Assembly (NCBI GenBank): GCA_018714695.1
Contig: DVNB01000087.1
Location: 1 to 64,000, forward strand
Length of the DNA: 64,000 nucleotides
Direction of reading: 5' to 3'
From: Candidatus Ornithomonoglobus merdipullorum
GTDB lineage: Bacteria > Bacillota > Clostridia > UBA1381
Shown here: positions 26,166-34,851 of the stretch, piece by piece
Numbering within the stretch: position 1 is the stretch's first letter
How the letters are laid out: every line of letters starts with the position of its first letter
Made by a program: the position numbers and the translations under genes
The notes under the pieces: generated by a model
Seen by the model: the letters and a program-made list of their open reading frames with translations, nothing else
Database searches by the model: none
What the model was told of the DNA's origin: nothing

Positions 26166-27032
26166 ATGAGGTATACTATAAAAAATGAGGTGCTGACGGT
26201 CGGGATCGATAGTATGGGCGCAGAGGTGAAGTCGGTAATTAAGGACGGCAGGGAGTATATGTGGTGCGGCGATGCGAAATGCTGGGGCAGGACTTCTCCG
26301 GTCTTATTTCCGTTTGTCGGAAGCGTGAAGGACGGCGTTTACAGGACGAACGGCAGGGAATACCCGATGGGTCAGCACGGGTTCGCGCGCGATATGGAGT
26401 TTGAGCTTGCGGACAGGAGCGAGGATATGATCTCATTCACGCTGGCGTCTAATGATGAAACACTTGCGAGGTATCCGTATGAGTTCCGTCTCACTATAAC
26501 ATACAGGCTCAACGGGAACGCTCTATCCGTAGAGTGGAAGGTGGAGAATCCGTCCGATAAAGAAATGTATTTTTCGATAGGCGCTCATCCCGCCTTTGAG
26601 TGTCCGCTTGAGGGTGAGAGCAAGAATGGGTATAAATTCAAGTTTGACACAGACGGGGATAAGGAGTACTTCCTGTTGGACGGAGGCACGCTTGACAAGA
26701 CCAAGAGTTATACCTTGCCTGTAAAAGACGGGTATGCTGTGATAACAGATGATATGTTCGACCGCGACGCGCTCATTGCAGAGGGAGCGCAGGCGCGCGA
26801 GATAAGCCTCTGTGATCCCGATGGACGCGCATATGTCACGGTCAGGACCGATGCGCCGCTTTTCGGGCTGTGGTCACCGGCGGGAAAGAACGCGCCGTTT
26901 GTGTGCATAGAGCCGTGGTACGGACGCTGTGATGCCTCTGATTTTGACGGTGAGCTGAAAGACCGCGAGTACTCAAATACTCTCGAAGCGGGTGAAAGCT
27001 TCTGTGCCGGGTATACGGTGGAGTTTGTATAA
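26166..27032 (+). CDS. Aldose 1-epimerase family protein
   Basis: The 288-residue galactose-mutarotase-fold protein resembles the LacX/YeaD-like branch. Visible elements are YMWCGDAKCWGRTSPVLFPFVG near residue 32, QHGFARDMEF near 66 with the histidine, SIGAHPAFECPL near 142 with the second histidine, and FVCIEPWYGRCD near 246 with the catalytic glutamate. It would interconvert sugar anomers in the cytoplasm; the sugar is unknown. It sits 47 bases after the RelE gene without its own promoter visible. Confidence 0.85.
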   Translation: MRYTIKNEVLTVGIDSMGAEVKSVIKDGREYMWCGDAKCWGRTSPVLFPFVGSVKDGVYRTNGREYPMGQHGFARDMEFELADRSEDMISFTLASNDETLARYPYEFRLTITYRLNGNALSVEWKVENPSDKEMYFSIGAHPAFECPLEGESKNGYKFKFDTDGDKEYFLLDGGTLDKTKSYTLPVKDGYAVITDDMFDRDALIAEGAQAREISLCDPDGRAYVTVRTDAPLFGLWSPAGKNAPFVCIEPWYGRCDASDFDGELKDREYSNTLEAGESFCAGYTVEFV

Positions 27033-27053
27033 GAGATGAATAGTTATTGTAAA

Positions 27054-27088
27054 AAAGGTCCTCCGATGTACGCATTTGGAGGATCTTT
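27054..27088 (+). terminator. Terminator-like hairpin after the epimerase gene
   Basis: AAAGGTCCTCC pairs with GGAGGATCTTT around a 13-base loop; a run of six As precedes and three Ts end the stem, so it may act on either strand. Confidence 0.5.
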
Positions 27089-27141
27089 GCGTATTATGTC
27101 CCTTTTTGGGGACAATATTAAAAAAAAGACGTAAAAAAGTG

Positions 27142-27170
27142 TTGCAACGCGGGCAAATTTGTGCTATAAT
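27142..27170 (+). promoter_or_regulatory. Promoter of the M16 peptidase gene
   Basis: TTGCAA (27142-27147), 17 bases, TATAAT (27165-27170). Confidence 0.75.
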
Positions 27171-27245
27171 AGACGCAGCAGACGAAAAAGCCGGCGCGGA
27201 AGTGCGCGGGCAGGCATTATACAAATTTTACAGAAGGATGAATCG

Positions 27246-28490
27246 ATGTACATACAAAAGGTCTTATCCAACGGGATACGAGTTGCGGCGGAGAGGATCC
27301 CGTACGTTCAGTCAGTATCCTTGGGGGTCTGGGTCGCAAACGGCTCAAGATGTGAAAAGAAAAACGAAAACGGAATATCTCACTTTATCGAGCATATGCT
27401 GTTTAAGGGGACGGAAAAGCGCACCGCGGAGCAGATAGCGCTTGAGATGGACTCGGTAGGCGGTCAGCTCAACGCGTTCACCACGCGTGAGTGTACTTGC
27501 TTTTATGCGAAGACTCTGGGCGATTATGCGGAGACAGCTGTAGATATACTTTCGGACATGATCTTCTGCTCCGAGCTTTCGGAAAAAACGATGGAGACGG
27601 AGCGGGCGGTGGTCTTGGAGGAGATAGCAATGTATGAGGACAGCCCGGAGGATGTCGTCTATGACCTGTTCACAGAGACGGTCTGGGGAGACACTCCCAT
27701 GGGAAGGACCATACTTGGAACTCCGGAATCGCTTTCGAATGTTACTCCGGAGTCTATGCGGGAATATATCCGCACGCATTATACGAGCAAGAGCATTGTG
27801 ATAGCGGTTGCGGGAAGCTTTGGCGATGAGCTCTTTGAGCTTCTCGAAAAATATTTCGGGAGCAGGAGCATAGAGCATAATGAAGTGACTTTCGAAAATG
27901 CGGAGTACAGGAGCGGCACGGCGGTCATGAAGCGTGATTTTGAGCAGGTGCAGCTTGTGGCGGGCTTTCGCGGTATCGATATCTATGATTAGGCGGTATA
28001 TGCGCTGCTTGTTTTCAATAACATATTTGGAAGCGGGATGTCGTCGCGTCTGTTTCAGAACGTGCGCGAGAAGTACGGACTGGCATATTCGATAGGCGCA
28101 GGGCACAGCGCTTATGTCGGCACGGGCACCTTTGATATTTCAGCGGCGGTATCGCCCGAGAACACGGCGGTCGTGGCGGAGCTTATAGAGAATGAGATAA
28201 AGCGGATAAAGGCCGAAAAGCTGACTCCGGAGGAAATAGAGCGGGCAAAGATACAGCTTCGCGGGAATTACATACTTTCAAACGAGAGCGTCGGCGCAAG
28301 AATGCAGACGATCGGCAGAACGGTGCTCCTTGACAAGCCGTTAAGGACTCCCGAGGAGGTCATAGAAAAGATAATGGCAGTCGATACAGAAGCTGCGGCG
28401 GAGATCATCGACAGGGTGCTGGACACATCGACGCTTACGGTCACGACCGTTGGACCGATAGACAGTGCGGAAGGGCTGTTCTCGTTTTAA
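27246..28490 (+). pseudogene. M16 zinc peptidase gene interrupted by an in-frame TAG
   Basis: The reading frame encodes a 414-residue insulinase-like peptidase of the YmxG type. The first half has the inverted zinc motif HFIEH near residue 48 and the distal glutamate region; the second half has NIFGSGMSSRLFQNVREKYGLAYSI and RAKIQLRGNYIL. Between them, codon 249 (27990-27992) is TAG where relatives have an ordinary residue after GIDIYD; the frame is otherwise unbroken. One base change from GAG, CAG or AAG explains it. As read, a 248-residue catalytic-domain fragment ends there. A later ATG at 28038 could allow the second half to be made separately. It may be a recent mutation, a sequence error, or suppressed. 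Confidence 0.85.
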
Positions 28491-28586
28491 GCGGCTTTTG
28501 CGGCTGCGTCGGGTTTGGATTTATTATAAATTCGATGAATTTTTTATAAAATTCATTAACTTTTGAGAAAAAAATGCTCAAAAGGG

Positions 28587-28615
28587 TTGAAATTTTTATA
28601 AATTTGTAATATTAT
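28587..28615 (+). promoter_or_regulatory. Promoter of ireB
   Basis: TTGAAA (28587-28592), 17 bases, TATTAT (28610-28615). The 120-base leader to the gene contains GC-rich inverted repeats (for example GTCC/GGAC around 28687-28721) but no riboswitch I recognise. Confidence 0.6.
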
Positions 28616-28744
28616 ATATATAATAAGGTTGGTGAGCACGGCTGAGAATATGCCGCCTTCTCTTGGCAGTTCCCGTCAACAGAGCAGTCCTGCGGCAAAG
28701 GCGCGAAGCAGCGGCGCGGGACGGCGTGTTTAAGGAGGGTTAAT

Positions 28745-28996
28745 ATGGAATTTAATGAGACTATGAAAATAAATCTCGAGTTTGACAAATCCAAGGAGGT
28801 AAAGGAGATCGTTTCTAAGGTATACGAGGCTCTGAAGCTGAAGGGCTATGATCCTATCAGTCAGATCGTGGGTTATATCCTTTCGGACGATCCTACATAC
28901 ATAACAAGCTATAACGGTGCGCGCGGACTTATAGTCAAGATAGAGCGCGACGAGCTGCTTGAGGAATTTGTCAAGACATACATAAACAGTCTCTGA
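28745..28996 (+). CDS. IreB-family regulatory phosphoprotein (UPF0297)
   Basis: The 83-residue protein matches the IreB/YrzL family: [42 protein letters not shown]. In enterococci IreB is a substrate of the Ser/Thr kinase IreK and affects cephalosporin tolerance; an N-terminal threonine is phosphorylated there, and Thr6 here may correspond. The usual neighbours ruvX and the UPF0473 gene are absent. AAGGAGG precedes the start. Confidence 0.95.
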   Translation: MEFNETMKINLEFDKSKEVKEIVSKVYEALKLKGYDPISQIVGYILSDDPTYITSYNGARGLIVKIERDELLEEFVKTYINSL

Positions 28997-29082
28997 GCCG
29001 TACAGCGGCTTGCGGCTCGGGCTGCTGTCGGATAGGATCCGGCGCCCGGAGCCGTAGTTTGCGCGCTGCCGGGGGAGATAGG

Positions 29083-29113
29083 CTCCGTTCAGATCTGTGG
29101 GCGGAGTTTTTTT
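29083..29113 (+). terminator. Terminator of ireB
   Basis: CTCCG pairs with CGGAG, followed by seven Ts. A longer stem CGGCTCGGGC/GCCCGGAGCCG lies just upstream (about 29012-29054). Confidence 0.8.
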
Positions 29114-29145
29114 GCGCCGCGGGCGTTTGCGGAAAGGATCGTGGA

Positions 29146-30081
29146 ATGGATAGATTTTTGTATTCGGACGATAATAAGCGTTATCATACGTGGAATTATC
29201 ATCTGAGGCATAAATTCGGCTGCAAGGTAATGAAAATAGCGCTGAATGCCGGATTTACATGCCCGAATATAGACGGGACCAAGGGCGTGGGCGGATGCAG
29301 CTACTGCTCGCCGTCGGGGAGCGGCGATTTTGCGGGAGATCCGCAGGAATCGATAGTGCGTCAGTTTGAGGAGATAAAGGAAAAGATGCACAAAAAATGG
29401 AGCTCCGGGAAGTATATGCCGTATTTTCAGGCGCATACAAATACGTATGCCCCAGCGGAGGTGCTGAGGTCACGCTTTGAGTGCGTGCTGCGTCAGCCGG
29501 GGGTGATTGGACTGAGCATAGCAACTCGTGCCGACTGCCTTGGAGAGGATGTGCTGGATTATCTTTCGGAGCTTAACGAGAGAACGTATCTGATAGTTGA
29601 GCTCGGACTGCAGTCGGTCTTTGATGAGACCGGCGAGCGTATAAACAGGTGTCATACCTATGCCGATTTTCTTGATGGATACAGAGCGCTCACAGATAGG
29701 GGCATAAACATCTGTGTACATCTTATAGACGGGCTTCCGGGTGAGGACAAGGCTATGATGGTGCATTCGGCAAAAACGGTAGGTGAGCTGCGTCCTCACT
29801 GTGTAAAGCTGCATCTTCTGCACGTGCTGCGGGGAACGCGCATGGAGAGGGAGCTTGAAGAGGGCAGGCTGAGACTGCTTGAGCGGGATGAATATGTTGA
29901 TATAATAGTGAGCCAGCTTGAGGTTCTGCCGCCCGAAACTGTCATACAGCGGCTTACCGGAGACGGCGGACGTGACAGCCTCATAGGACCGCTGTGGAGT
30001 CTTAAAAAGTTTGAGGTGCTAAACGCCATAGATAAGGAGCTTGCACGCAGTGACACGTTTCAGGGTGCGGCTCTGAGATAA
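29146..30081 (+). CDS. Radical SAM protein, YhcC/TIGR01212 family
   Basis: The 311-residue protein is a radical S-adenosylmethionine enzyme. Early in the sequence are YNYHLRHKFG-like text (WNYHLRHKFGCKVMKIALN) and the cluster cysteines in FTCPNIDG...GGCSYC, with the spacing CX14CXXC typical of this family. KYMPYFQAHTNTYAP, GLSIATRADCL and VELGLQS follow as usual. The start follows AAAGGA. The biological reaction is not known; a role in tRNA modification has been suggested for relatives. A phosphatase gene follows after 19 bases. Confidence 0.9.
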   Translation: MDRFLYSDDNKRYHTWNYHLRHKFGCKVMKIALNAGFTCPNIDGTKGVGGCSYCSPSGSGDFAGDPQESIVRQFEEIKEKMHKKWSSGKYMPYFQAHTNTYAPAEVLRSRFECVLRQPGVIGLSIATRADCLGEDVLDYLSELNERTYLIVELGLQSVFDETGERINRCHTYADFLDGYRALTDRGINICVHLIDGLPGEDKAMMVHSAKTVGELRPHCVKLHLLHVLRGTRMERELEEGRLRLLERDEYVDIIVSQLEVLPPETVIQRLTGDGGRDSLIGPLWSLKKFEVLNAIDKELARSDTFQGAALR

Positions 30082-30100
30082 ATCATAAGGAGAAAAGATC

Positions 30101-30745
30101 ATGAGATACACAACTGTTATTTTTGACCTTGACGGAACACTTCTTAACACGCTCGACGATCTGACTGCGAGTGTCAACCATGCGATGGATATGATGGGGA
30201 TGCCGCGGCATACGCTTGACGAAGTACGGAGGTTTGTGGGAAACGGCGTCCGTGTACTGATAAGGCGCAGCGTCCCGGCGGGAACGAGCGACGAGGATTA
30301 CGAGTCGGCATACAACTATTTTGAGGAGCATTATGCCGTGCACTGCAAGGATAAGACAGGTCCTTATGAAGGCGTGCCAAAGATGCTCTCGGAGCTTTGT
30401 AAAATGGGGTATAAGACGGCTATAGTGTCAAATAAGATAGATTTTGCCGTGAAGGAGCTGAGGGATGATTTCTTTGCTGACACAGTGCCTGTCGCGGTGG
30501 GGGATGATCTTAAGATGAAGAACAAGCCTGCGCCGGACATGGTCTTTAAGGCGCTTCGCGAGCTTGGCTCGGACAAGTCCGAATGTGTGTATGTGGGCGA
30601 TACGGATGTGGATCTTGAAACGGCGAAAAACGCGGGCATGGACTGCGTAAGCGTAAGCTGGGGATTCCGCTCGCGCGCGGAGCTTGAGGGATACGGCGCG
30701 AGGATGATAGCCGATGTGCCGGCGGATATACTGAAGTTTATATGA
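30101..30745 (+). CDS. HAD phosphatase, phosphoglycolate-phosphatase-like
   Basis: The 214-residue protein has HAD motif I FDLDGTLLNT (residues 7-16), motif II AIVSNK near 108, the lysine in KNKPAPDM near 145 and motif IV VYVGDTDVDLETAKNAG near 165. This pattern matches Gph-type phosphatases, which remove phosphate from 2-phosphoglycolate or related small molecules. Assignment to one substrate is not possible. It forms a two-gene unit with the radical SAM gene and ends at a perfect palindromic terminator. Confidence 0.88.
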   Translation: MRYTTVIFDLDGTLLNTLDDLTASVNHAMDMMGMPRHTLDEVRRFVGNGVRVLIRRSVPAGTSDEDYESAYNYFEEHYAVHCKDKTGPYEGVPKMLSELCKMGYKTAIVSNKIDFAVKELRDDFFADTVPVAVGDDLKMKNKPAPDMVFKALRELGSDKSECVYVGDTDVDLETAKNAGMDCVSVSWGFRSRAELEGYGARMIADVPADILKFI

Positions 30746-30783
30746 GCACGAAAAAAGCGCGTTAACGCGCTTTTTTCGTGCTC
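30744..30783. terminator. Perfect bidirectional terminator
   Basis: GAGCACGAAAAAAGCGCG and its exact complement flank TTAA; six Ts lie in each arm, so it ends the phosphatase unit on the plus strand and the transglutaminase gene on the minus strand. It overlaps both stop codons. Confidence 0.95.
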
Positions 30784-32737
30784 AGTTTATCTGTAGAGGC
30801 TCGGCGCCTCCGTTGCCGTCGTGGGTATAAACGGTGTTGTCTATACAGAATGATGCTATATATGGCTTGTTGTTTTTGCCCCATATGTATATAACGGGCG
30901 GATTATCAGCATCGCATTCTTCAAGAGTGAAGGTGAACCAGCTGCTCTGAGGATCAGCCTGCTCTATTTCACCGTCAACCAGTTTTATGTAGCTGTTCAC
31001 CGTTCTGTTTTCTGCTATGAGCCTGCTGCCGTCTTTTATAACTACAGTGACGTCCTCGCCCTTGTTTTCGGGAGCGTAGGTGTCGAGTTTGAATATAAGC
31101 CTGTTGTCACGCAGCTTTGCGTCTGCCATGGTTATATCGGCAAGTTTATATGTATTGAGTTCGGTATTTTCGATGTTTTTTCCGGTGAAGTAGTACATCG
31201 TGCTGCCTGCGGTGTAGCTTGAGTAGATGGAATCTCCGTTGTTCAACGGCACCTCTATTTCTTCTCCCGGCTTTCCTTTTATAAGATCGTAGGAGAGAAT
31301 GCTTGTCGGACCGTTGAAATATAGGACCCCGTTTACTATGCCAAGCCCGGTATATGAATGATCAAGAACCGCGCCGTTTTCTGTCCATTCTTCTTTAAAT
31401 GTATAGAGTGCCGTGTAGCGTCCGTCGGAGAGAGGCTTTTCGGGATCGTATCTGTAAAGTATGGATGGCTCTGCTTCTCCGGATTGATGCATTATAAAGT
31501 ACCATTTTTCAGCGTACGGCACCATTACCGAAGCGCTGTTATGCCACATGGCATCGTCGAAGGTGGTATCTGTCGCTTCACCGGTATATTTCCGGACTTC
31601 CTCCTCGGAGGGGGCGAATACGTATTGTGTTTTATCGTCATAATATAAGTTATGGGATTCGTTCGTCTTTCCGGTGCTTAGGAAGAAATAAGCCATTCCG
31701 CTTGTGCCGTTGCCTGCGTTTATGGTATCGTCCCATGTTGTATCTATGTTATACCAGCGGGGAGTGTAACCCGTTGCGGGTGTTGATGCTTTTATAAGGT
31801 TCCATGTGTGATAGTCATTTCCGTTTGCATCCTTGCTTGTAACAAAGCCTGTCTCTGTGATCCCTATCTCCATTGCAAGGTAGTTGAACAGTGTAGCGTA
31901 CGCAACGCACATACCTCTTCTGTTCTCGACCAGCTGTATGGCAGTGTTGTTTTTTCTCTGAGCGAAAGGCTTTTCAAAATCCTCATATGAATAGCTGTAC
32001 CGCAGGTTTATCATGTACTGCAGTGCGACCAGCTTTTCGGTGTCGCTCATTCCTTCGTTGATAAACAGCTTTGCGTATTCTACCTCGGCATCAAGACGCC
32101 GCTGCTTTGCCTCCACAGTCGGTTTTACGTTTTCCACCTTTGACGGATCTATGTTGATCTGTGAATCATCATATATATCTATATAATAATATGGCATTAT
32201 ATCTGTAAGGTATATCCCGTCTGACCGTGTATCATAATTGAATAACAGTATGGCATACTTCCCGTTGTCTGCCATGAGATAATACGAGCGCGGCGAACTG
32301 TAGACTAATGCTTCATATATTTTTAATACCGCAGGCATAAGTGACTCATAGTCTGAAGGATCATCCGGTCCCGCGATCTTTATGTTATATTCGCTGAGAT
32401 ATATAGTATCGGCAAAAGCCTCGGTCTGTTCTCTGAAATAGTCCAGTATGGCGTTTCTCTTGCTTACTTCAAACTCGCTCTGAAGCGATATGTCGTCTAT
32501 GCCGGTGATATCACTTAGGAGGACGACCGGAGCGGATGATATACCTGACTCGTTGGTGTCTGCCGGAGCAATGCTGTTTTCGGTATCATACGTGTCGTCC
32601 GCTGCATAGGCGCTCTTTATCTCCGCAATGAAAGAGGCAACGCTTTTGCCTGCCGTCTCGGATGCCAGTGCCGATGCGGGGGCGAGTGCTAATGCCGCGG
32701 CGAGAGCGGCGGATATAATGTTTTTAAAGTTTAACAT
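30782..32737 (-). CDS. Secreted transglutaminase-like protein with C-terminal beta domain
   Basis: The 651-residue protein has a Sec signal peptide (residues 1-22, cut near ALASE). The transglutaminase-like core contains the cysteine in RRGMCVAYATLFNYLA near residue 300, the histidine in DYHTWNLI near 335 and the aspartate in WYNIDTTWDDT near 355, a complete Cys-His-Asp triad. The last 220 residues look like a DUF5050-type propeller segment (LYRYDPEKP, GVLYFNGPTS). Such proteins usually act as extracellular cysteine peptidases or cross-linkers. The start at 32737 follows AAAGGAG; longer in-frame starts extend into the promoter leader. Confidence 0.82.
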   Translation of the reverse strand: MLNFKNIISAALAAALALAPASALASETAGKSVASFIAEIKSAYAADDTYDTENSIAPADTNESGISSAPVVLLSDITGIDDISLQSEFEVSKRNAILDYFREQTEAFADTIYLSEYNIKIAGPDDPSDYESLMPAVLKIYEALVYSSPRSYYLMADNGKYAILLFNYDTRSDGIYLTDIMPYYYIDIYDDSQINIDPSKVENVKPTVEAKQRRLDAEVEYAKLFINEGMSDTEKLVALQYMINLRYSYSYEDFEKPFAQRKNNTAIQLVENRRGMCVAYATLFNYLAMEIGITETGFVTSKDANGNDYHTWNLIKASTPATGYTPRWYNIDTTWDDTINAGNGTSGMAYFFLSTGKTNESHNLYYDDKTQYVFAPSEEEVRKYTGEATDTTFDDAMWHNSASVMVPYAEKWYFIMHQSGEAEPSILYRYDPEKPLSDGRYTALYTFKEEWTENGAVLDHSYTGLGIVNGVLYFNGPTSILSYDLIKGKPGEEIEVPLNNGDSIYSSYTAGSTMYYFTGKNIENTELNTYKLADITMADAKLRDNRLIFKLDTYAPENKGEDVTVVIKDGSRLIAENRTVNSYIKLVDGEIEQADPQSSWFTFTLEECDADNPPVIYIWGKNNKPYIASFCIDNTVYTHDGNGGAEPLQIN

Positions 32738-32853
32738 AAGGTTCTCCTTTGTTATATGTATTTTTTGCTTATCGCGAAACATGTTCTTCGCGATCATATG
32801 TATATGTATTTGTGTGTTTCTCAATAACGCCGTTGGCGGTATCAGATAATATA

Positions 32854-32882
32854 ATTATAATAAAAAATTTACGTTTTGTCAA
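32854..32882 (-). promoter_or_regulatory. Promoter of the 651-residue transglutaminase-like gene
   Basis: TTGACA (32877-32882), 17 bases, TATAAT (32854-32859) on the minus strand. A leader hairpin ATCGCGAA/TTCGCGAT lies at about 32771-32795. Confidence 0.85.
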
Positions 32883-32930
32883 TGATTGAGTCGAAAGCTG
32901 AATGGCTTTTGGGGATGTAAGATTTGGCAT

Positions 32931-32962
32931 AAAAAAGAACTGCCTTCATCGGCAGCTCTTTC
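32931..32962 (-). terminator. Terminator of the 399-residue transglutaminase-like gene
   Basis: GAAAGAGCTGCC pairs with GGCAGTTCTTT, then TTTTTTATG on the minus strand; the stem begins at the stop codon. Confidence 0.85.
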
Positions 32963-34160
32963 AGATATCGTAATCAAGTATTTTGTGATTGGCGGAGAAG
33001 AACAGTATATTCGCATCAAAGTACAGATGCGAGACTGCTCCGTCCGAGGTGGCTTCGCCGCCGCTGATGGAGTTTTTCGAATCCCATGTCGTGTCAACTA
33101 TAACCCAGCGGTTATCGACGTATACCTCATTCCAGGCATGGTTCGCGTCGGTGCCGTTTATGCCTGCGTCATCCCATGATGACCCGCTGCTGCCGGAAAC
33201 GCCCAGGGCGTAGCCCGTTACAACGTTACAGGGGATGCCTGAGGCGCGGCAAAGAGCCGCGTAAAGGTTGGCATAGCCCAGGCACACTGCTCGCTTTGTC
33301 TCTATTACATCGGAGGCTACATATGGCGCGGTGTTTGTGCTGCCGGTTATGCTGTCATTGTCATAGTATATGTTTGCCGACACCCAGTCGTGCAGCGCCA
33401 GCGCTTTGTCATATGTGTCTGTGATCCCGGCTGTCAGGGAAGAAGCCAGTGTCCGTACCGATTCCTCGTCCGGGCATATGGCGTAGGTGCTGCGGGATGC
33501 GGCGCTTATGGATTTCGGCTTTTCGTATTCCGCAGTGTTATGCGCACTGACGGGAGATTCGGCAATGCTCCATATTCCGGCCTCGTCGCATTCCAGGTAG
33601 ATATAATCATATATCCTGCTGGAGAAGCTTCCTACTCTTTCGGGGCCGGTAAATATCGCGAACTGATGCGAACCGTCCGGGATGCGCAGCGTTTCTCTGA
33701 ACTGTCCCTCGGCATCTGCCGAATCCACAGATTCGTCGAGCACCTCGCCGTTCTCGTCAAGAAATCTGTATACGAGATATCGGTCGCCGGACGACCCCAT
33801 GATACCGTAAACATCAAGTTCGTTGTCATCGGTAAATGCCACGGAGGTGTTTTCTCCGGAGTAGAAGTTGAGCATTGTGCCGCTCGAATAATAAATGTTT
33901 GAAGCAGTGTCTTCGGGATCTATTGGAAGCTCTACGCCGCGTATGACCGCCAGCATCTCGGAAGGGGAGGGGATGTGTGAGATCGCCTCGTTTACTCTGT
34001 CAGAGAAATCGGATACGCGTTCGGCAAGCTCGGGATAGTTTTCGCCGATGAATGGTATATTTTTGTCTATATCTTTAAAGAAACGCGTGTTGGCGTTTAT
34101 TACGACCGCCGCCGCGAGGATAAGAACGATAAACGCGAACAGCCTTTTAATATGTTTCAT
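32961..34160 (-). CDS. Membrane-anchored or secreted transglutaminase-like protein
   Basis: The 399-residue protein has one N-terminal hydrophobic segment (residues 4-22) that may stay as an anchor. The C-terminal half holds the triad: Cys in KRAVCLGYANLYAALCRASG near residue 299, His in DANHAWNEVYV near 350, Asp in WVIVDTTWDS near 366. The middle region is beta-rich and unrecognised. The gene shares orientation and enzyme type with its downstream neighbour at 30782, although each has its own control elements. The start at 34160 has AGGTGA upstream; a longer frame would overlap the tRNA-Cys gene and is rejected. Confidence 0.82.
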   Translation of the reverse strand: MKHIKRLFAFIVLILAAAVVINANTRFFKDIDKNIPFIGENYPELAERVSDFSDRVNEAISHIPSPSEMLAVIRGVELPIDPEDTASNIYYSSGTMLNFYSGENTSVAFTDDNELDVYGIMGSSGDRYLVYRFLDENGEVLDESVDSADAEGQFRETLRIPDGSHQFAIFTGPERVGSFSSRIYDYIYLECDEAGIWSIAESPVSAHNTAEYEKPKSISAASRSTYAICPDEESVRTLASSLTAGITDTYDKALALHDWVSANIYYDNDSITGSTNTAPYVASDVIETKRAVCLGYANLYAALCRASGIPCNVVTGYALGVSGSSGSSWDDAGINGTDANHAWNEVYVDNRWVIVDTTWDSKNSISGGEATSDGAVSHLYFDANILFFSANHKILDYDI

Positions 34161-34211
34161 ATGTTCACCTGTAAAATGACCGAGCGGTGTTATCCGCGCC
34201 TGTGTTTGGTT

Positions 34212-34250
34212 AAAAAAAATGCCACGACCTAACTTGCTTAAGCCGCAGCA
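34212..34250 (-). terminator. Terminator of the tRNA operon
   Basis: TGCTGCG pairs (two wobbles) with CGTGGCA, then eight Ts, nine bases beyond tRNA-Cys on the minus strand. Confidence 0.65.
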
Positions 34251-34258
34251 CTTTTTAT

Positions 34259-34333
<75 letters not shown>

Positions 34334-34340
34334 GTCTGAA

Positions 34341-34371
34341 AACAAAAGACGCCGTTCAAGCGTCTTTTGTT
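34341..34371. terminator. Hairpin between tRNA-Gly and tRNA-Cys
   Basis: AACAAAAGACG pairs perfectly with CGTCTTTTGTT around nine bases; followed by TTTC on the minus strand. It may stop part of the tRNA transcription or mark processing. Confidence 0.55.
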
Positions 34372-34373
34372 GA

Positions 34374-34448
34374 TGGAGCGGAAGACGAGATTCGAACTCG
34401 CGACGTTCACCTTGGCAAGGTGACGCTCTACCACTGAGCCACTCCCGC
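34374..34448 (-). tRNA. tRNA-Gly (GCC), CCA encoded
   Basis: Acceptor GCGGGAG paired with CTTCCGC, anticodon loop TTGCCAA (GCC), T arm GCGAG-TTCGAAT-CTCGT, discriminator T and genomic CCA. Confidence 0.96.
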
Positions 34449-34451
34449 ATA

Positions 34452-34527
34452 TGGTGCTTCCGGGTGGAATCGAACCACCGACACAGGGATTTTCAGTCCC
34501 TTGCTCTACCGACTGAGCTACAGAAGC
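34452..34527 (-). tRNA. tRNA-Phe (GAA), CCA encoded
   Basis: Acceptor GCTTCTG/CGGAAGC, anticodon loop CTGAAAA (GAA), T arm GGTGG-TTCGATT-CCACC, discriminator A and genomic CCA. Confidence 0.96.
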
Positions 34528-34530
34528 ATT

Positions 34531-34607
34531 TGGCGATCCGGATGAGGCTCGAACTCACGACCTCTAGCGTGACAGGCTAGCGTTCTAACCAACTGAACTA
34601 CCGGACC
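34531..34607 (-). tRNA. tRNA-Asp (GTC), CCA encoded
   Basis: Acceptor GGTCCGG/CCGGATC, anticodon loop CTGTCAC (GTC), T arm GTGAG-TTCGAGC-CTCAT, discriminator G and genomic CCA. Confidence 0.96.
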
Positions 34608-34633
34608 GTACTTCCGTCAAGTGATACAAAACT

Positions 34634-34709
34634 TGGTGGGAGTTACAGGGCTCGAACCTGTGACCCTCTGCTTGTAAGGCAGATGCTCTCCCAGCTGAGC
34701 TAAACTCCC
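34634..34709 (-). tRNA. tRNA-Val (TAC), CCA encoded
   Basis: Acceptor GGGAGTT/AACTCCC, anticodon loop CTTACAA (TAC), T arm ACAGG-TTCGAGC-CCTGT, discriminator A and genomic CCA. It is the first tRNA after the promoter. Confidence 0.96.
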
Positions 34710-34740
34710 GTGTGTTTCGTATCTCTCAACGACAAGAACT

Positions 34741-34769
34741 ATTATAGCAAAGAGCGGCGCATTTGTCAA
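34741..34769 (-). promoter_or_regulatory. Promoter of the five-tRNA operon
   Basis: TTGACA (34764-34769), 17 bases, TATAAT (34741-34746) on the minus strand: full consensus, 31 bases before tRNA-Val. Confidence 0.93.
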
Positions 34770-34851
34770 CACTTTTTTTTGATTTTTTTTTGAGAATGTT
34801 AAAAATGCATAATGCATAATATGAATGATACTTTGCAAATGTGCAAAATAT

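Noticed and set aside
28621..28740. Possible TPP riboswitch before ireB (GGCTGAGA)
   Set aside because: Only this short match exists; the second conserved TPP arm is absent and ireB has no thiamine link.
34617..34838. 73-codon minus-strand frame over tRNA-Val
   Set aside because: It reads through the tRNA gene and its promoter; this is a typical false frame.
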